Numbered from the stretch's first letter, positions 1 to 8,541 are shown. The stretch is DNA of 64,000 nt from Bacillus pseudomycoides DSM 12442 (GCF_000161455.1 NZ_CM000745.1:4153145-4217144), one strand, 5' to 3'. Program-made: numbers and translations. Notes: a model not told the origin generated them from the letters alone.

Positions 1-11
1 GCCGCTCATTT

Positions 12-137
12 GCGACTCCCTTATGTTAACATCTTCGTTTTTCGATGTCAACTAAGTTTTTTAATTTCTTTTTTCGCTTTCTGCTGTTTCGCATCAGCGA
101 CGGTTATTAATATAGCATGTAGAAAAATGAAATGCAA
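12..137 (-). promoter_or_regulatory. Tandem rRNA-type promoters P1 and P2 pointing out of the window
   Basis: Read on the minus strand there are two consensus-like sigma-A promoters in series. P1 has -35 TTGCAT (132-137) and -10 TATATT (109-114); P2 has -35 TTGACA (46-51) and -10 TAACAT (23-28). Both have exactly 17-base spacers, and each is followed 7-8 bases after the -10 by the same GTCGC pentamer (97-101 and 12-16). Tandem promoters with a shared GTCGC start region are typical of Bacillus rRNA operons. The rRNA operon itself would lie to the left of base 1, so this is inferred. Confidence 0.65.
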
Positions 138-202
138 CACCCTTTTAAAACTTTTTATAAAAAATAGCCAAGTTTCTCTATTTACGTCATATAATTAATA
201 TA

Positions 203-400
203 ATATATATCCATTTTGATTTTCCAACATATAAATCATTGCTATTACAGAACAAGAAGTGACCTGCATTCGGTTCCTCTCTTTACTTTTACTTGGCATG
301 GGGTTGGAAGAGGGGCTGACCGCTTCTATGCATGGATGGATTCTCTCTCCCACCTAAAAAAGGTTTGTGTCGGTTTTTCAATTTGTATTTATATAGAATA
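203..400 (+). repeat. Interspersed repeat family A, copy 1 (~200 bp)
   Basis: Shares with 16612-16812, 41315-41525, 42829-43020 (inverted) and a degraded copy at 38527-38697 the blocks TCCATNTTGATTTTCCAACAT at the left, CATGGGG and GACCGCTTCTA in the middle, CTCTCTCCCACCTAAAAAA, and TTTTTCAATTTGTATTTATA at the right. Noncoding and intergenic; resembles the bcr repeats of the B. cereus group, but I cannot assign it to a numbered family. Confidence 0.75.
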
Positions 401-492
401 TTCTTCTTTACATACAGCCTATCTTCCATCAACACAGTTTTTCTCTACATTTCAATTCGTCTCAACGCGTTTATAACTTCTTATCCATATTC

Positions 493-521
493 TTTACAAA
501 GATACAATTCACAACTTTATA
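493..521 (+). promoter_or_regulatory. Candidate sigma-A promoter for the mgtC-like gene
   Basis: TTTACA (493-498), 17-base spacer, TTTATA (516-521), about 70 bases before the start codon. The match is moderate and is based only on spacing and sequence. Confidence 0.35.
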
Positions 522-590
522 AGATGAACTTTCTATTGATAGATTGTCATCACCACTACATCGAACAAACTTACAAGGAGGAATATACAT

Positions 591-1271
591 ATGGACTATA
601 CCGATTTACTAATCAAGTTAGGTCTCTCTGCTATTTTAGGATTTGCTATCGGTTTAGAACGTGAATTGAAAAGAAAACCACTTGGTTTAAAAACGTGCTT
701 AGTCATTTCAATTATTAGCTGTCTCCTCACGATTGTTTCTATTAAATCAGCTTATAACTTACCTCATACAGATCATATCAACATGGATCCCCTTCGCCTT
801 GCAGCTCAAATTGTATCTGGAATTGGTTTTTTAGGCGCCGGTGTTATTTTAAGAAGAGGAAATGACAGTATCGCAGGCTTAACTACCGCCGCTATGATTT
901 GGGGAGCTTCCGGTATTGGAATCGCTGTGGGGGCTGGTTTTTATCTTGAAGCAATTTTCGGCATGTGTTTTCTTATGATTAGCGTCGAACTCATTCCATT
1001 AACAATGAAAGTTTTAGGTCCTAGGTCACTCCGGCAACGAGATATCGCTGTCAAACTTGTTGTAAGCAATATGAAAAATATCCCTATTGTTATTGAAGAA
1101 ATAAAAGCAATGGACATAAAAGTAAAAAACATGAAACTCAAAACATTAGAAAATGGTTCACACTTTTTACAACTAAAATTGTCTGTCGATCAAAAAAGAC
1201 ATACAGCTGACGTCTATTATGCGCTGCAACATTTAGAAAGTGTACAGCAAACTGAAGTTGAAAGTATGTAG
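591..1271 (+). CDS. MgtC/SapB family membrane protein
   Basis: 226 residues. The N-terminal ~145 residues are hydrophobic with the family's GFAIGLERELKRKPLGLKT block near residue 19, QIVSGIGFLGAGVI near 83 and GLTTAAMIWGASGIG near 104; these are the MgtC/SapB signature. The last ~75 residues form a soluble ACT-like tail. In known members MgtC supports growth at low Mg2+ and modulates membrane ATPase or potential rather than transporting Mg2+; the role here is not established. AAGGAGG sits 10 bases before the ATG. It is followed by its own terminator and then by the K+ channel gene on the same strand, so the two are probably separate transcripts. Confidence 0.85.
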   Translation: MDYTDLLIKLGLSAILGFAIGLERELKRKPLGLKTCLVISIISCLLTIVSIKSAYNLPHTDHINMDPLRLAAQIVSGIGFLGAGVILRRGNDSIAGLTTAAMIWGASGIGIAVGAGFYLEAIFGMCFLMISVELIPLTMKVLGPRSLRQRDIAVKLVVSNMKNIPIVIEEIKAMDIKVKNMKLKTLENGSHFLQLKLSVDQKRHTADVYYALQHLESVQQTEVESM

Positions 1272-1290
1272 TACTCCTTATGAACTACTG

Positions 1291-1325
1291 AAAAAACTCT
1301 CTTACAAAACAGAGAGTTTTTCTTT
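1291..1325 (+). terminator. Intrinsic terminator after the mgtC-like gene
   Basis: Stem AAACTCTCT / AGAGAGTTT followed by a T-rich run. Confidence 0.8.
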
Positions 1326-1375
1326 TTTTCATAATGGTAACAATGTAGCTATACAAAATGAGGAGGAATATAAGT

Positions 1376-2371
1376 TTGAAATCACGAGCTAACCTAGTAG
1401 ATGTATTTCGCGACTCCATTATTTTCCGCTTAATTAGCTTCATTGTTGTACTTATTACTGTTTTTGGTTTTCTAATATATAAATTAGAACCCACTTACTT
1501 TTCTACATGGTTTGATGGAATCTGGTGGGCGCTTGTTACAACCTTTACTGTCGGTTACGGTGATTACGTTCCACATACACCTGCAGGAAAACTTACAGGC
1601 ATGATTCTCATTTTATTAGGCACAGGTTTCTGCTCCTATTATATGGTATTATTCGCTACCGAAATGATTAGTAAGCAATATATGAAAATTAAAGGCGAAG
1701 AAGCTGCTTCTTGTCATGGTCATATGATTATTGTCGGCTGGAATGAGCGCGCAAAACAAGTCGTGAGCCAAATGCATGTGTTACAACCAGACCTTGATAT
1801 CGTACTCATCGACGAAACCCTTTCCTTGCTTCCAAAACCTTTCCATCACTTAGAGTTTATTAAAGGATGTCCACACCATGATCAAACTTTATTAAAAGCA
1901 AATATTAAAACAGCCCATACGATTTTAATAACGGCAGATAAAGAAAAAAATGAAAGCTTAGCTGACACACAATCAATTTTAAACATTTTAACTGCTAAAG
2001 GACTGAATCCAAATATTCACTGTATCGCTGAACTACTCACTTCTGAACAAGTTCAAAATGCAACTAGAGCGGGAGCGACAGAAATTATAGAAGGAAATAA
2101 ATTAACAAGCTACGTCTTTACTGCATCTCTTTTATTCCCTTCTATTTCAGGTGTATTATTTACACTTTATAATGAAATCTCGGAAAGTAAATTGCAGCTG
2201 ATGACTGTTCCTGCATCTTATAGCGGAAAAACTTTCGAAGCTTGCAGTAGCCTCCTTTTAAAACAAGGCACCCTACTGCTAGGTGTACAGCGGAATGAAC
2301 AATATCACATCAATCCCATTCATTCCTTCGTTACTATTGAAAGCGACGTATTTATCGTAATTAAACATTAA
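1376..2371 (+). CDS. yugO: Potassium channel with cytoplasmic RCK/TrkA-N domain
   Basis: 331 residues from the TTG at 1376. An AGGAGG at 1361-1366 lies 9 bases before this TTG, and the upstream ATG at 1358 would put that site inside the gene. The N-terminus has two membrane helices flanking the pore loop WWALVTTFTVGYGD, which contains the K+ selectivity filter TVGYGD. A Rossmann RCK domain follows (HMIIVGWNERAKQVV, about residue 120) and then a C-terminal RCK_C-like segment. Length and order next to yugN and pgi match B. subtilis YugO, the channel used for K+ release and electrical signalling in biofilms. There the small gene mstX precedes yugO; I see no mstX here. The last 11 bases overlap yugN tail to tail. 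Confidence 0.88.
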   Translation: MKSRANLVDVFRDSIIFRLISFIVVLITVFGFLIYKLEPTYFSTWFDGIWWALVTTFTVGYGDYVPHTPAGKLTGMILILLGTGFCSYYMVLFATEMISKQYMKIKGEEAASCHGHMIIVGWNERAKQVVSQMHVLQPDLDIVLIDETLSLLPKPFHHLEFIKGCPHHDQTLLKANIKTAHTILITADKEKNESLADTQSILNILTAKGLNPNIHCIAELLTSEQVQNATRAGATEIIEGNKLTSYVFTASLLFPSISGVLFTLYNEISESKLQLMTVPASYSGKTFEACSSLLLKQGTLLLGVQRNEQYHINPIHSFVTIESDVFIVIKH

Positions 2372-2771
2372 TGAGATGCTTTTCCAACTCTTTTACTAAT
2401 GCCTTTCCAATATCAATATATTTTCTTTTTATATTCCCATCTGCATCTTGTGGCTCTGCAAATTGATCTAACCCACTTGCTCCAGCTGCTAATGTATTTA
2501 CCTGATCATCCAGTTCGTCTTGGTATACATGTGAAAGAAGATACGGTGTATCAAGGCGAACAACTACTCCTGGTACATCCAGCTCTCCTTCAACTGCTGT
2601 AAATGGTACTCTTAAAAATTGATACCCATCTTCCTCATCTACTTTATAATCGAAGCATCCTTTGTCGTAATCCCAATTGCCGCCGATACTATAACCAAGC
2701 GGTTTTAATACTTCTTCTAATTTAAAAAGGGCATATGTATGGCCTTCTAAATTTGATTGAATTGGAATCAA
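2361..2771 (-). CDS. yugN: YugN-like family protein
   Basis: 136 residues of the YugN-like family (function unknown; soluble alpha/beta protein). The start is chosen at TTG 2771, because AGGAAGG ends directly at the ATG at 2780 and is better spaced (9 bases) for TTG followed by IPIQSNLEG. There is no signal peptide or membrane segment. It lies between yugO and pgi exactly as in B. subtilis. The stop codon lies inside the 3' end of yugO on the other strand (11-base overlap), so the two convergent genes have no terminator between them. Confidence 0.82.
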   Translation of the reverse strand: MIPIQSNLEGHTYALFKLEEVLKPLGYSIGGNWDYDKGCFDYKVDEEDGYQFLRVPFTAVEGELDVPGVVVRLDTPYLLSHVYQDELDDQVNTLAAGASGLDQFAEPQDADGNIKRKYIDIGKALVKELEKHLINV

Positions 2772-2830
2772 GCTATTCATCCTTCCTAGACTTTTTCCTT
2801 AGCATGCCCGATTCGTATTTGTTCTAATAT

Positions 2831-2880
2831 CGATATATCGGCGATTCGACACAACTTATCGACTATTCAGTAACATTCGA
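2831..2880. repeat. Short interspersed repeat family D, copy 1
   Basis: Core ATATCGGCGATTCGACACAA followed by TTATCGACTATTCA. The same pattern occurs at 9518-9560 and 15205-15246. Within each copy the unit TATCGRCNRTTCGAC occurs twice, about 20 bases apart. Confidence 0.65.
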
Positions 2881-2904
2881 CAAGTCTCATCCCAATCTTT
2901 CCAA

Positions 2905-2942
2905 TAAAAAAAGCTATCGGGACTATCCCGATAGCTTTTTCC
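2905..2942 (-). terminator. Bidirectional terminator downstream of pgi
   Basis: Perfect stem AAGCTATCGGGA / TCCCGATAGCTT with A/T tails on both sides; on the minus strand it lies ~130 bases past the pgi stop, beyond repeat C. Confidence 0.8.
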
Positions 2943-2952
2943 TCTTTTCTTT

Positions 2953-3068
2953 GTCCAGCTACAGCGGCTAGAACCTTCGGTCATTTCGCTCTCTCGGTCG
3001 AAGTAAAAAACACTTCTTCGTCGAGAACTCCAATGCCTTGCGGTTCTTAGCAAGCCGCTTCCGCTTTT
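2953..3068 (-). repeat. Stem-loop repeat family C, copy 1 (inverted)
   Basis: Begins with CAGCTACAGCGGCTAGAACC and ends with GGTTCTTAGCAAGCCGCTTC. The arms pair as AGCGGCTAGAACC with GGTTCT-bulge-GCCGCT. Related copies at 15001-15147 and 46593-46738 are in the opposite orientation. Confidence 0.7.
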
Positions 3069-3069
3069 C

Positions 3070-4422
3070 TTACTTCAAACGTTCTTCTAATTCTGCTTTT
3101 AATTCTTCGAATCCTGGTTTTCCAAGAAGAGCAAACATGTTTTTCTTGTATGCTTCTACACCTGGTTGGTCAAATGGATTTACACCTAATAGGTAACCGC
3201 TCATCGCACATGCCTTTTCAAAGAAGTATACAAGGTAACCGAATGTGTATTCATTTAATTCTGGAATGTTTACGATTAAGTTTGGTACCCCGCCATCACT
3301 ATGAGCTAGTAATGTACCTTCGTATGCTTTTGTGTTTACGAAGTCTACTGTTTCACCAGCAAGGTAGTTCAGACCATCTAAATCGTTCTCATCTAATTCA
3401 ATTTTTAGTTCATGTGTAGATTTTCCTACTTTAAGAACTGTTTCAAATAAGTCACGACGTCCTTCTTGAATGTATTGACCTAATGAATGTAAATCAGTAG
3501 AGAAGTTTGCTGAAGATGGGAAAATTCCTTTTTGATCTTTCCCTTCACTTTCGCCAAATAGTTGTTTCCACCACTCAGCAAAATATTGAAGTGCTGGCTC
3601 ATAGTTAACAAGCATTTCAATCGTTTTTCCTTTATTATATAGAGCATTACGTACAACTGCATATTGGTAAGCAGGGTTTTCTTCCAGCTCAGATTTTGCA
3701 AAGTCATCATGTCCGGCAGCTGCACCTTGCATCATCTCTTCAATATTTAAACCACTCACTGCAATTGGTAATAAACCAACTGGTGTTAATACAGAGAAAC
3801 GACCGCCAACATCATCTGGAATCACGAATGTTTCGTATCCTTCTTCGTCAGCTAATGTTTTTAAAGCACCACGCGCTTTATCAGTTGTTGCATAAATACG
3901 TCTACGCGCTTCTTCTTTTCCATATTTCTCTTCTAACAATTTACGGAAAACACGGAATGCAATTGCAGGTTCTGTTGTTGTACCTGATTTGGAAATAACG
4001 TTAATGGAGAAATCTTTACCTTCTAATACATCCATTAAATCTTTCATATAAGTGGAGCTAATGTTTTGTCCAACAAATAGCACTTGTGGAGTTTTGCGTT
4101 GTTCTTTAGAAAGCGTATTGTAGAAAGAATGGTTTAACATTTCAATTGCTGCACGTGCTCCTAAGTAAGAACCACCAATACCTATAACAAGTAAAATGTC
4201 AGAGTCATTTTTAATTTTCTCTGCACTTTTTTGAATGCGAGCAAATTCTTCTTTATCATATTGAAGCGGAAGCTCTACCCACCCAAGGAAATCGTTCCCA
4301 GCTCCAGTTTTTTCATGGATTGCATGGTGTGATACTTTTACTGCATCACGTAAATAAGTTAGTTCTTGTTCACTGATGAACGATAACGCTTTAGAATAAT
4401 CGAACGTCACATGTGTGCTCAT
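3070..4422 (-). CDS. pgi: Glucose-6-phosphate isomerase
   Basis: 450 residues, the usual length for the Bacillus enzyme. Interconverts glucose-6-P and fructose-6-P in glycolysis. Family landmarks are the phosphate-binding GGSYLGARAAIE near residue 84, the VISKSGTTTEPAIAFR signature near 142, and the C-terminal LGVNPFDQPGVEAYK containing the catalytic lysine region. The start ATG follows TTGGAGGG with good spacing. Downstream is a repeat and then a strong hairpin; upstream and divergent is yuzA. With pgcA and gtaB at 20.5-23.3 kb it supplies sugar phosphate toward UDP-glucose. Confidence 0.97.
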   Translation of the reverse strand: MSTHVTFDYSKALSFISEQELTYLRDAVKVSHHAIHEKTGAGNDFLGWVELPLQYDKEEFARIQKSAEKIKNDSDILLVIGIGGSYLGARAAIEMLNHSFYNTLSKEQRKTPQVLFVGQNISSTYMKDLMDVLEGKDFSINVISKSGTTTEPAIAFRVFRKLLEEKYGKEEARRRIYATTDKARGALKTLADEEGYETFVIPDDVGGRFSVLTPVGLLPIAVSGLNIEEMMQGAAAGHDDFAKSELEENPAYQYAVVRNALYNKGKTIEMLVNYEPALQYFAEWWKQLFGESEGKDQKGIFPSSANFSTDLHSLGQYIQEGRRDLFETVLKVGKSTHELKIELDENDLDGLNYLAGETVDFVNTKAYEGTLLAHSDGGVPNLIVNIPELNEYTFGYLVYFFEKACAMSGYLLGVNPFDQPGVEAYKKNMFALLGKPGFEELKAELEERLK

Positions 4423-4777
4423 TTTTTTCCCTCCAATTATGTATATGTATTTCTGTATTCACTTTAGCGAAACTGGGATTGTAAATCAAGCAATTGGAGA
4501 ATTGTAAACGTAACCAATATGTATTTTTTAAAAAAAGTTCATTTTTCGCATAAAAATTCGCATTTTTAAGTATAGATGTATATACATCCTGTAATGAATA
4601 TTTTTTGTGTATAAAAACAACAAAGGAGAGTCATTCTATAAAAGAGTTAAGTTGTAGAAGGCGCACTTCCATTTTCGGATTTCGCTTTATACCCACCAAC
4701 CTCATATAGGTGGATTCTTACTACTCACGAAAACTAAAGGCTTGCTTATGCTTCAAATTTAAGGAGGATTACTCAAG
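4423..4777. other. Divergent pgi/yuzA intergenic region
   Basis: No gene is supported. It contains a perfect 14-base palindrome GATGTATATACATC (4575-4588), a direct repeat of TTCGCAT (about 4545 and 4557), and a weak CCACC/GGTGG hairpin near 4694-4713 in the long leader of yuzA. No riboswitch class was recognised. Confidence 0.5.
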
Positions 4778-5011
4778 ATGAGTACTTTACAACGTATTGC
4801 TTTAGTATTCACTGTAATTGGTGCCGTCAACTGGGGACTAATTGGATTCTTTCAATTTGATTTAGTAGCAGCTATCTTCGGTGGGCAAAGTTCAGCACTT
4901 GCACGAATCATTTACGGTATCGTTGGTATTTCTGGGCTGATTAACCTTGGTTTATTATTTAAACCATCCGAAAATCTCGGAACACACCCAGAAACACGCG
5001 AAGTTCGATAA
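4778..5011 (+). CDS. yuzA: DUF378 small membrane protein (YuzA)
   Basis: 77 residues with two hydrophobic segments (about 8-30 and 42-62) separated by FGGQSSALARI. The GAVNWGLIGFFQFDLVAAIFG block is the DUF378 signature. Function unknown; probably an inner-membrane protein. AAGGAGG lies about 10 bases upstream. B. subtilis YuzA has almost the same length and also lies between pgi and yugI. Confidence 0.85.
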   Translation: MSTLQRIALVFTVIGAVNWGLIGFFQFDLVAAIFGGQSSALARIIYGIVGISGLINLGLLFKPSENLGTHPETREVR

Positions 5012-5051
5012 TAAGCGAAGCACGGACTTCGCATTTCCCATCCGACATACG

Positions 5052-5075
5052 AATATGATTGCATGCAATCATATT
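5052..5075. promoter_or_regulatory. 24-base perfect palindrome after yuzA
   Basis: AATATGATTGCA followed directly by its reverse complement, with no loop. It lies 40 bases after the yuzA stop and ahead of the yugI terminator. It could be a protein-binding site; it lacks a T-run for a terminator. Confidence 0.4.
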
Positions 5076-5096
5076 TGCTAATATATATCATAATAA

Positions 5097-5136
5097 AATA
5101 AAAGAGAATCGCTAATTTAGCGACTCTCTTTTATTT
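5097..5136 (-). terminator. Terminator shared by yuzA and yugI
   Basis: Stem AAAAGAGA-TCGCTA / TAGCGA-TCTCTTTT with A/T tails on both sides; the yugI stop codon lies in its edge. Confidence 0.8.
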
Positions 5137-5475
5137 TGTTAACTGTGATTCTTCAATCCACTCTGTTAACTTCTCGCGAAGCGTATTGAATCCTTTATCA
5201 GATGGATTTGGTACGATAATTCTTCCTTGCTTACGCTTTGCTGCTTTTAACGATAAACTCATTTTTCTGTGTTCTTCATCAATTGAAAGTACCTTTACTT
5301 CTACTATATCTCCAACCTTTAAAAAATCGTGAATATCTTTTACATACCCATTTGTAATTTCAGATATATGCACAAGTCCTTGTGTTTCTTGATCCAATGC
5401 TACAAATGCACCGTAATCTTGAATTCCAGTTACTTTCCCTTTTACAACCACTCCTGTTGTGTATTGTTCTGACAT
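5131..5475 (-). CDS. yugI: S1-domain general stress protein 13 (YugI)
   Basis: 114 residues. One S1 RNA-binding domain at about residues 7-75 (GVVVKGKVTGIQDYGAFVALD, GLVHISEI, KVGDIVEVKVLSID), followed by a basic tail (AAKRKQGRIIVPNPSDKGF). The start is ATG 5475 (MSEQYTTG) with GGGAG upstream; the frame is open further but without another binding site. B. subtilis YugI/GSP13 is a stress-induced, ribosome-associated protein of the same architecture. Neighbours yuzA and alaT match B. subtilis. Confidence 0.88.
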   Translation of the reverse strand: MSEQYTTGVVVKGKVTGIQDYGAFVALDQETQGLVHISEITNGYVKDIHDFLKVGDIVEVKVLSIDEEHRKMSLSLKAAKRKQGRIIVPNPSDKGFNTLREKLTEWIEESQLTK

Positions 5476-5780
5476 ATGAAACACTCCCATACGTTTACCA
5501 GTTTCCCTGCTATTTGCAGGTTGCAGTAAAAGTACCCACCTCAACATTTAAACGCATGTATACGCAAAGTGAGTAACTGCTCATAAATATCCAATTGGTG
5601 AAGACTCATTCCCAAGCGGAAAGAAATATCCCACTTGAGAAAAACTTCACTCTATATTAGTAAATTATACCACCAGCTCCCATTTCATTCAAAATTCATG
5701 AAAAAGTTTCCTTTAGTAAGTATAATTTTCAAATATTGGGATAGAATACTAACACATGGCTTTCTAGTATTCCCCCCCTT

Positions 5781-6971
5781 TTATGGACAAAACGTATTCT
5801 GTTTTGTCCTTTTTTTATTTTCTACAAATCGTTTCATTCGCTTCATGGCTTCCATTAATTGTTCAAGCGAAGTTGCATATGAACATCGAATAAACCCTTC
5901 ACCGCTCTCACCAAACACACTTCCAGGTACAACTGCAACTTTTTCTTCTAGCAATAATTGCTCCGCAAATTCTGCTGAGGATAATCCTGTTGAAGAAATC
6001 GAAGGAAACACATAGAATGCTCCGCCTGGCACATGACACGTTAAGCCCATTTCATTAAACGATGTCGTCATAAAATTACGGCGCTTTTTATAACTTTCTC
6101 TCATTCGAATGACTTCATCATTTCCAAAACGAAGCGCTTCTAATGCTGCAAATTGTGACATCGTCGGTGCGCACATCATTGAATATTGATGAATTTTCAG
6201 CATCAACTCTGAAAAGTGGACAGGAGCCGCAATCATTCCAAGGCGCCATCCAGTCATCGCAAATCCTTTTGAAAATCCTGAAATTAAAATCGTATGATCA
6301 CGCATATTTTTAATGCTCGCAAAACTCGTATAAGCCTCGTCATATACAAGCTCCGCATAAATTTCATCAGATAATACAATGAGATTATACTTTTCAACGA
6401 TTACTGCTAACTTTTCTAATTCAAACTTGTTTAAAAGTGCTCCTGTTGGATTATTTGGAGAACAAAGTAAAATTGCTTTTGTTTTTGTTGTAATCGCTGC
6501 TTCAATTTGCTCCGACTGTACTTTAAATGCATCCTCTAATGACGTTGCTACCGGAACCGGCACTCCTCCAGCTAATGTAACAAGTGGGCCATATGATACA
6601 AAGCTCGGTTCAATGATGATCACTTCGTCGCCAGGGTTTACAATAGCGCGCATCGCAACATCTAACGCTTGGCTCGCTCCAACTGTAACAATAATTTCTT
6701 CATCTGCATTATAGGAAACATGAAATTGCTTTTGAAGATACTTTGCTATTTCTTGACGTAACTCCAATAATCCTGCATTTGCAGTATATGCTGTGTATCC
6801 TTCTTCTAACGAACGAATACATGCCTGTCTCACATGCCATGGTGTAACAAAATCCGGCTCTCCCACCCCTAGTGAAATAACACCTTTCATACCTGCCGCT
6901 AAGTCAAAAAACTTACGGATACCGGATGGTTGTAAAGATTCTGCTGCTCTTGATAGTTCAAACTGCTTCAT
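5781..6971 (-). CDS. alaT: Pyridoxal-phosphate aminotransferase, alanine transaminase type
   Basis: 396 residues, class I/II fold-type I aminotransferase. Landmarks are NAGLLELRQEIAKYL (~65), the substrate/PLP region CSPNNPTGALL (~172), YAELVYDE (~205) and the PLP-lysine motif SGFSKGFAMTGWRLG (~231). The C-terminal tail is lysine-rich. Start ATG overlaps the alaR stop by 4 bases (ATGA), so the two are translationally coupled. The pair corresponds to B. subtilis yugG-yugH (alaR-alaT), where AlaT makes alanine from pyruvate and glutamate. Substrate is inferred from the coupled regulator and gene order, since close relatives (PatA-like) use other substrates. Confidence 0.82.
   Translation of the reverse strand: MKQFELSRAAESLQPSGIRKFFDLAAGMKGVISLGVGEPDFVTPWHVRQACIRSLEEGYTAYTANAGLLELRQEIAKYLQKQFHVSYNADEEIIVTVGASQALDVAMRAIVNPGDEVIIIEPSFVSYGPLVTLAGGVPVPVATSLEDAFKVQSEQIEAAITTKTKAILLCSPNNPTGALLNKFELEKLAVIVEKYNLIVLSDEIYAELVYDEAYTSFASIKNMRDHTILISGFSKGFAMTGWRLGMIAAPVHFSELMLKIHQYSMMCAPTMSQFAALEALRFGNDEVIRMRESYKKRRNFMTTSFNEMGLTCHVPGGAFYVFPSISSTGLSSAEFAEQLLLEEKVAVVPGSVFGESGEGFIRCSYATSLEQLMEAMKRMKRFVENKKRTKQNTFCP
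5785..5816 (+). terminator. Plus-strand terminator overlapping the 3' end of alaT
   Basis: Stem GGACAAAAC / GTTTTGTCC with a 7-base loop and a T7 tail on the plus strand only. The alaT stop codon lies at its edge. It would stop transcription entering alaT antisense; on the alaT strand it lacks a T-run. Confidence 0.6.
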
Positions 6972-7465
6972 GGTGCCACCACAATCCGTTTATCATCATC
7001 AGTTTTGTCATAAATAAGTCCCTCATGTTTATATTTTTTCAAAATAAAATGTGTTGTTGTTGACACAACTGATTCAATTGTTGCTAACTTTTCAGAAACA
7101 AAACTTGCCACTTCACTCATACTTTTTCCTTCCAACGTAATAGAAAGGTCGTATGTCCCTGACATTAAATAAACCGATTTCACTTCTGAATAACGGTAAA
7201 TTTGTTCTGCAACAGAATCAAAGCCAACACCGTGCTTCGGTGTAACTTTCACATCAATCATAGCTGTTAAACCGCTATGTTCTTTTACTTTTGTCCAATC
7301 TATATGTGTAACATAATCAACAATGATTTTTTCTCTTTCTAATTTCTCAACCATTTCTTTTACTGCTTCTACTTTTATATTTAACATTTTTGCTAAAGTT
7401 TCTACGGATAAACGACTACTTTTTTCAAGACAAGCTAATAATTCTAATTCTTTTTCAGTCACCAT
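6968..7465 (-). CDS. alaR: Lrp/AsnC family regulator, AlaR type
   Basis: 165 residues from ATG 7465. AAGGAAGG lies 8 bases upstream of it, whereas it abuts the alternative ATG at 7474. The N-terminal helix-turn-helix (ELLACLEKSSRLSVETLAKMLNIKVEAV) is followed by a C-terminal RAM/Lrp effector domain (GLTAMIDVKVTPKHGVGFDSVAEQI, VYLMSGTYDLSI). It is the first gene of a two-gene operon with alaT and in B. subtilis activates alaT. The divergent dehydrogenase gene starts about 110 bases away and shares the promoter region. Confidence 0.85.
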   Translation of the reverse strand: MVTEKELELLACLEKSSRLSVETLAKMLNIKVEAVKEMVEKLEREKIIVDYVTHIDWTKVKEHSGLTAMIDVKVTPKHGVGFDSVAEQIYRYSEVKSVYLMSGTYDLSITLEGKSMSEVASFVSEKLATIESVVSTTTHFILKKYKHEGLIYDKTDDDKRIVVAP

Positions 7466-7578
7466 ATTCTTCATCCTTCCTTTTGTTTGTTTTTAAATTA
7501 TACAGACACCTTTTTATGTTTGAAAAGAAGATTTTTTTAGAGAATTATGTGAAAATGAAAAAGAAAGGGGCGGAAACC

Positions 7579-8541
7579 GTGAAACCAAAAGTATATATCG
7601 CTGAACGCGTTCCAAAATTTGTAGAAACATATCTCTCCGAGCATTGTGAATATGAAAAATGGGATAGTAGTGAAAAGATTCCTCGTGAAGTTCTATTAGA
7701 AAAAATAAAAGATAAACATGGCTTGCTTAACTTTGGGACAAAAATCGACGAAGAGTTATTGCGAGCAGCTCCTCACTTAAAAGTTGTGAGCAACATTTCT
7801 GTTGGCTATGATAACTTTGATTTAGAAGCGATGCAGGGCAGAAACGTGATTGGAACAAATACTCCATATGTATTAGATGATACAGTGGCCGATCTTGTTT
7901 TCGCTCTTATGCTATCAGCCGGACGACGCGTATGTGAGCTTGATTCTTATGTAAAAGACGGTAATTGGAATGCCGAAATTACAAAAAAGCACTTCGGACT
8001 GGATGTACATCATAGTACAATTGGGATTATTGGAATGGGGCGAATTGGAGAAGCTGTTGCCAAGCGCGCAAAATTTGGATTTGATATGAATGTCCTTTAT
8101 TATAATCGGCGTCGTAAGGAAGAGGCCGAACAAAAATTTGATGCCGCGTACTGTGATTTACACACACTACTAAAGCAATCTGATTTCATTGTTCTTTTAA
8201 CGCCATTAACAGAAGAAACATATCAGCTCATTGGAGAAAAGGAATTTTCATTAATGAAAGAAACAGCTATTTTCATTAATGCTTCCCGCGGGAAAACAGT
8301 TGATGAACCTGCATTAATCGACGCACTGAAACAAAAGAAAATCTTTGCAGCAGGTATCGATACATTTACACAGGAACCGGTCGAAAAAGATAATCCGTTA
8401 TTATCTTTAACAAACGTCGTTACGCTGCCGCACATCGGATCTGCGACATTAAAGACAAGACACCAAATGGCAATGACCGCTGCAGAAAATTTAGTTGCAG
8501 GGTTACAAGGAAAAACACCGCCTAATATTGTACGAGGATAA
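7579..8541 (+). CDS. D-isomer specific 2-hydroxyacid dehydrogenase (glyoxylate/hydroxypyruvate reductase-like)
   Basis: 320 residues from GTG 7579, which has AAAGGGG 8 bases upstream; longer in-frame ATG starts overlap the alaR gene region and lack a binding site. The NAD(P)-binding glycine motif GIIGMGRIGEAVAKRA is near residue 150. Catalytic residues are Arg in NASRGKTVDE, Glu in DTFTQEP and His in LPHIGSAT. Family members reduce glyoxylate, hydroxypyruvate or 2-ketogluconate; substrate cannot be decided here. This gene is an addition relative to the B. subtilis alaR-yugF order, so it may have been inserted into the backbone. Confidence 0.85.
   Translation: MKPKVYIAERVPKFVETYLSEHCEYEKWDSSEKIPREVLLEKIKDKHGLLNFGTKIDEELLRAAPHLKVVSNISVGYDNFDLEAMQGRNVIGTNTPYVLDDTVADLVFALMLSAGRRVCELDSYVKDGNWNAEITKKHFGLDVHHSTIGIIGMGRIGEAVAKRAKFGFDMNVLYYNRRRKEEAEQKFDAAYCDLHTLLKQSDFIVLLTPLTEETYQLIGEKEFSLMKETAIFINASRGKTVDEPALIDALKQKKIFAAGIDTFTQEPVEKDNPLLSLTNVVTLPHIGSATLKTRHQMAMTAAENLVAGLQGKTPPNIVRG

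Noticed and set aside
216..664. Open frames in the mgtC leader
   Set aside because: They cover repeat A copy 1 and the mgtC start in other frames; no ribosome site and no similarity.
5635..6015. Plus-strand frame overlapping the end of alaT
   Set aside because: Lies antisense to the alaT C-terminus and lacks a ribosome binding site; alaT has complete PLP motifs.
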